From an uncultured Actinomycetes bacterium (GTDB lineage: Bacteria > Actinomycetota > Actinomycetes > Nanopelagicales > Nanopelagicaceae): DNA of 7,161 nucleotides. The stretch's first letter is position 1. Every line of letters starts with the position of its first letter. Positions 5,665 to 7,161 of the stretch are shown here, in pieces. The stretch lies in contig CAIUAO010000108.1 in assembly GCA_903897155.1 (NCBI GenBank), positions 1 to 7,161 of the forward strand, written 5' to 3'. The position numbers and the translations under genes were made by a program. The notes beneath the pieces were generated by a model. It saw only the letters and a list, made by a program, of their open reading frames with translations, made no database searches and was not told where the DNA came from.

Positions 5665-6717
5665 TTACTTATTACCGCTCTCTTCTATCTGCGTAGGGGT
5701 GTTATGAACGCCAGTAATGTCTCCAGCAAGCTTTGAACCCTCACCGCTGCGATTAAGTGGCGTTCCCGTATGTTCTGCAGGAACGGTGCCAAGCAACCCT
5801 TTTTGAAAATCATCAAATGCTTTAAGTACTTCTGCCTTTGTATTCATAACAAATGGACCCATCCAAGCGACTGTTTCGCGAATTGGCTCTCCCCCAAGGA
5901 TTAATACATCCATTGTTGGCGAGCGAGATTCTTGGGATTGATCTGCTTTAACTACAAGCACATCGCCATCGGTGAGAACAGCAAGCTGACCCATATGTAC
6001 TTTACTTTCATTGTCTCCCACACTTCCATTGCCATTAAGTGTGTAGATCAAAGAGTTGTAATCAGATCGCCAAGGAAGACGAAGCTCGGCTCCTGGTGAA
6101 AGTGTTGCGTGCACAATCGTGATGGGTGTTTGTGTTGATCCAGGACCTTGGTGGCCATCTACCGCACCGGCGATCACACGGATGAGCACTCCACCATCAG
6201 GAGATGAAAGAAGCGCAACATCCTTTGCACGGATATCTTGGTAAGCAGGCTTCGACCATTTCTTTGCAGCTGGGAGATTTACCCAGAGTTGGAAACCATG
6301 AAATAGACCTCCGCTGACAACAAGATGTTCCGGTGGTGTTTCAATATGAAGAATTCCAGCTCCTGCTGTCATCCACTGAGTGTCACCATTTGTAATAGTT
6401 CCACCGCCGCCATGGTTATCTTTATGGTCAAAAATTCCATCAATAATATAAGTAACAGTTTCAAAGCCACGGTGAGGGTGCCATGGCGTTCCCTTTGGTT
6501 CACCTGGTGCATATTCCACTTCGCCCATTTGATCTAGATGAATAAATGGATCTAAGTCTGCAAGATCAACACCTGCAAATGCTCTACGAACTGGAAAGCC
6601 TTCACCTTCAAAACCTTGTGGCGCTGTAGTAATGCTTTTAACTCGGCGTGCTTTTGCAGCAGGATCTGCAGTAACGCGAGGCAATACGGTGATGTCACTA
6701 ACTGTTACTGCTGGCAT
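5665..6717 (-). CDS. Pirin family protein (bicupin)
   Basis: This 350-residue protein has the two-cupin architecture of pirins: a pirin N-terminal cupin at about 40-150 and a pirin C-terminal cupin at about 195-310. The metal ligands are complete: His80 and His82 in WHPHRGFETVTYIIDG, and His124 and Glu126 in TAGAGILHIE. They correspond to His56, His58, His101 and Glu103 of human pirin. Other family blocks are DPFIHLDQMGEVEYAPGEPK, NGDTQWMTAG and GLFHGFQLWVNLPA. The lead (residues 1-35, with ARRVKSITTAPQGFEGEGFPVRRAFAG following) is the form usual in actinobacteria. Pirins bind Fe(II) or similar metals; some show quercetin 2,3-dioxygenase activity and others act through protein partners, so no specific reaction is claimed. 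The start ATG has AGGA (6730-6727) and GGTGG (6725-6721) upstream. It is the first gene of an operon with the OYE gene. Confidence 0.95.
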   Translation of the reverse strand: MPAVTVSDITVLPRVTADPAAKARRVKSITTAPQGFEGEGFPVRRAFAGVDLADLDPFIHLDQMGEVEYAPGEPKGTPWHPHRGFETVTYIIDGIFDHKDNHGGGGTITNGDTQWMTAGAGILHIETPPEHLVVSGGLFHGFQLWVNLPAAKKWSKPAYQDIRAKDVALLSSPDGGVLIRVIAGAVDGHQGPGSTQTPITIVHATLSPGAELRLPWRSDYNSLIYTLNGNGSVGDNESKVHMGQLAVLTDGDVLVVKADQSQESRSPTMDVLILGGEPIRETVAWMGPFVMNTKAEVLKAFDDFQKGLLGTVPAEHTGTPLNRSGEGSKLAGDITGVHNTPTQIEESGNK

Positions 6718-6864
6718 GATCCACCGTCCTAGAAGTTCTGCGAGTGTTTAATGATTGAAAATTCAACTATTCATAGTATAGAACCAATAAAGTGGCTTCG
6801 CTATTCCAAAATAAGTATGTGAATTTGCTCATCTGGGGTCTAAAATCAGCCACAGGTGTATGAG
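6718..6864. promoter_or_regulatory. Divergent intergenic spacer with weak promoter candidates in both directions
   Basis: These 147 bases must hold the promoters for pirin-OYE (minus) and the hydrolase (plus). For the minus strand, TATACT (plus-strand positions 6775-6780, 58 bases before the pirin ATG) is a good -10, but no convincing -35 lies 16-18 bases further out. For the plus strand, TAAAAT (6841-6846) is a possible -10 with TGTGAA (6818-6823) at the -35 spacing, a poor match. That would give a leader of only about 12 bases. I see no clear palindrome, riboswitch-like fold or small gene here. Confidence 0.35.
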
Positions 6865-7161
6865 ATGAAAACTATCCGCTTTTTAGACCGAACTATCGGG
6901 TGGATTTTGCCTGGGTTAGTTGGACTCGTTGCCTCAAAAATATTCGTTAAACCCCGACGCGTGAAATCTAGAAATATGAGTAGTTGGGCTCTACTTCACT
7001 CTGCCGGTGACTATGTTGCTTGGGGCAAAAGTGTTGCAGGTGCAAATAAGACGGTCTTAATTATTCATGGCTGGGAATCTCATGCAGGTCATATGAACAT
7101 ACTTGCAGAAGCACTCAATAGCGCGGGTTTGAATGTTGTAGCAATGGATGCGCCAGCTCAC
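6865..7161 (+). CDS. Alpha/beta-hydrolase fold protein with N-terminal membrane segment, 3'-truncated
   Basis: The first 99 codons are visible and the frame is open to the right edge. The protein begins MKTIRFLDRTIGWILPGLVG, and a hydrophobic stretch at about 11-28 could anchor it in the membrane; basic residues KPRRVKSR follow on the inner-face pattern. The hydrolase fold shows in VLIIHGWESHAGHM (64-77), with the oxyanion-loop HGW after the first core strand, and VVAMDAPAH (91-99), the start of the usual DxPGHGxS block, which continues beyond the window. The catalytic Ser, Asp and His would all be downstream and cannot be judged. AGGTG (6854-6858) lies 6 bases before the ATG. Another ATG at 6860 is closed by TGA after two codons. 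It is transcribed away from pirin, and substrate and role are unknown. Confidence 0.8.
   Translation, partial: MKTIRFLDRTIGWILPGLVGLVASKIFVKPRRVKSRNMSSWALLHSAGDYVAWGKSVAGANKTVLIIHGWESHAGHMNILAEALNSAGLNVVAMDAPAH

Noticed and set aside
6763..6784. Partial dyad TTCAACTATTC...GTATAGAA in the divergent spacer
   Set aside because: Only the outer three bases and a few inner positions match on the opposite strand, which is not enough for an operator call.
1..7161. CRISPR arrays, insertion sequences, tRNA genes, attachment sites or defence genes
   Set aside because: No repeat-spacer pattern, transposase motif, cloverleaf other than the tmRNA domain, or defence-type protein was seen on either strand.

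Overview
The window looks like ordinary chromosome from a low-to-moderate GC actinobacterium with compact genes. Four things suggest this: the order S41 peptidase - smpB - ssrA, a tmRNA that matches the actinobacterial type around its resume codon, a three-gene (alpha1/alpha2/beta) proton-translocating transhydrogenase, and a pirin with the long N-terminal lead common in actinobacteria. The base composition (AT-leaning, many A/T-ending codons) and short intergenic gaps would fit a streamlined freshwater lineage such as the acI group (Nanopelagicales, 'Candidatus Planktophila'-like). That placement is inference from memory of such genomes, not from a search.

Layout. Positions 2-2452 (+) hold pntAA (5' end cut off), pntAB and pntB, which together encode the membrane transhydrogenase that uses the proton gradient to make NADPH from NADH. 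After 35 bases comes a membrane-anchored S41 (C-terminal processing type) peptidase (2488-3630), then smpB (3680-4159), a promoter with a perfect 16-bp palindrome (4172-4201), and ssrA tmRNA (4222-4587), whose tag reads ASTTAADFSLAA. On the other strand, a pirin gene (6717-5665) and an Old Yellow Enzyme gene (5664-4600) abut with no gap and form a two-gene operon that converges on ssrA with only 12 bases between them. A 147-bp divergent spacer (6718-6864) separates pirin from the start of an alpha/beta-hydrolase gene (6865-7161, +) that runs off the window.

How the genes work together. smpB and ssrA are the two halves of trans-translation ribosome rescue. The neighbouring S41 peptidase belongs to a family that includes proteases able to recognise non-polar C-termini such as the SsrA tag, so a functional link is plausible but unproven. 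The transhydrogenase supplies NADPH, which Old Yellow Enzymes use to reduce activated alkenes; pirin family members are cupin metalloproteins, some with quercetin dioxygenase activity. A role for pirin plus OYE in handling electrophiles or aromatics is inference.

Nothing here looks like a new defence, mobile or biosynthetic system. The observations most worth checking are regulatory and structural: the palindrome in the ssrA promoter, the hairpin just downstream of ssrA that is written into the 3' end of the opposing gene, and the unusual neighbourhood of pnt with the protease and trans-translation genes.
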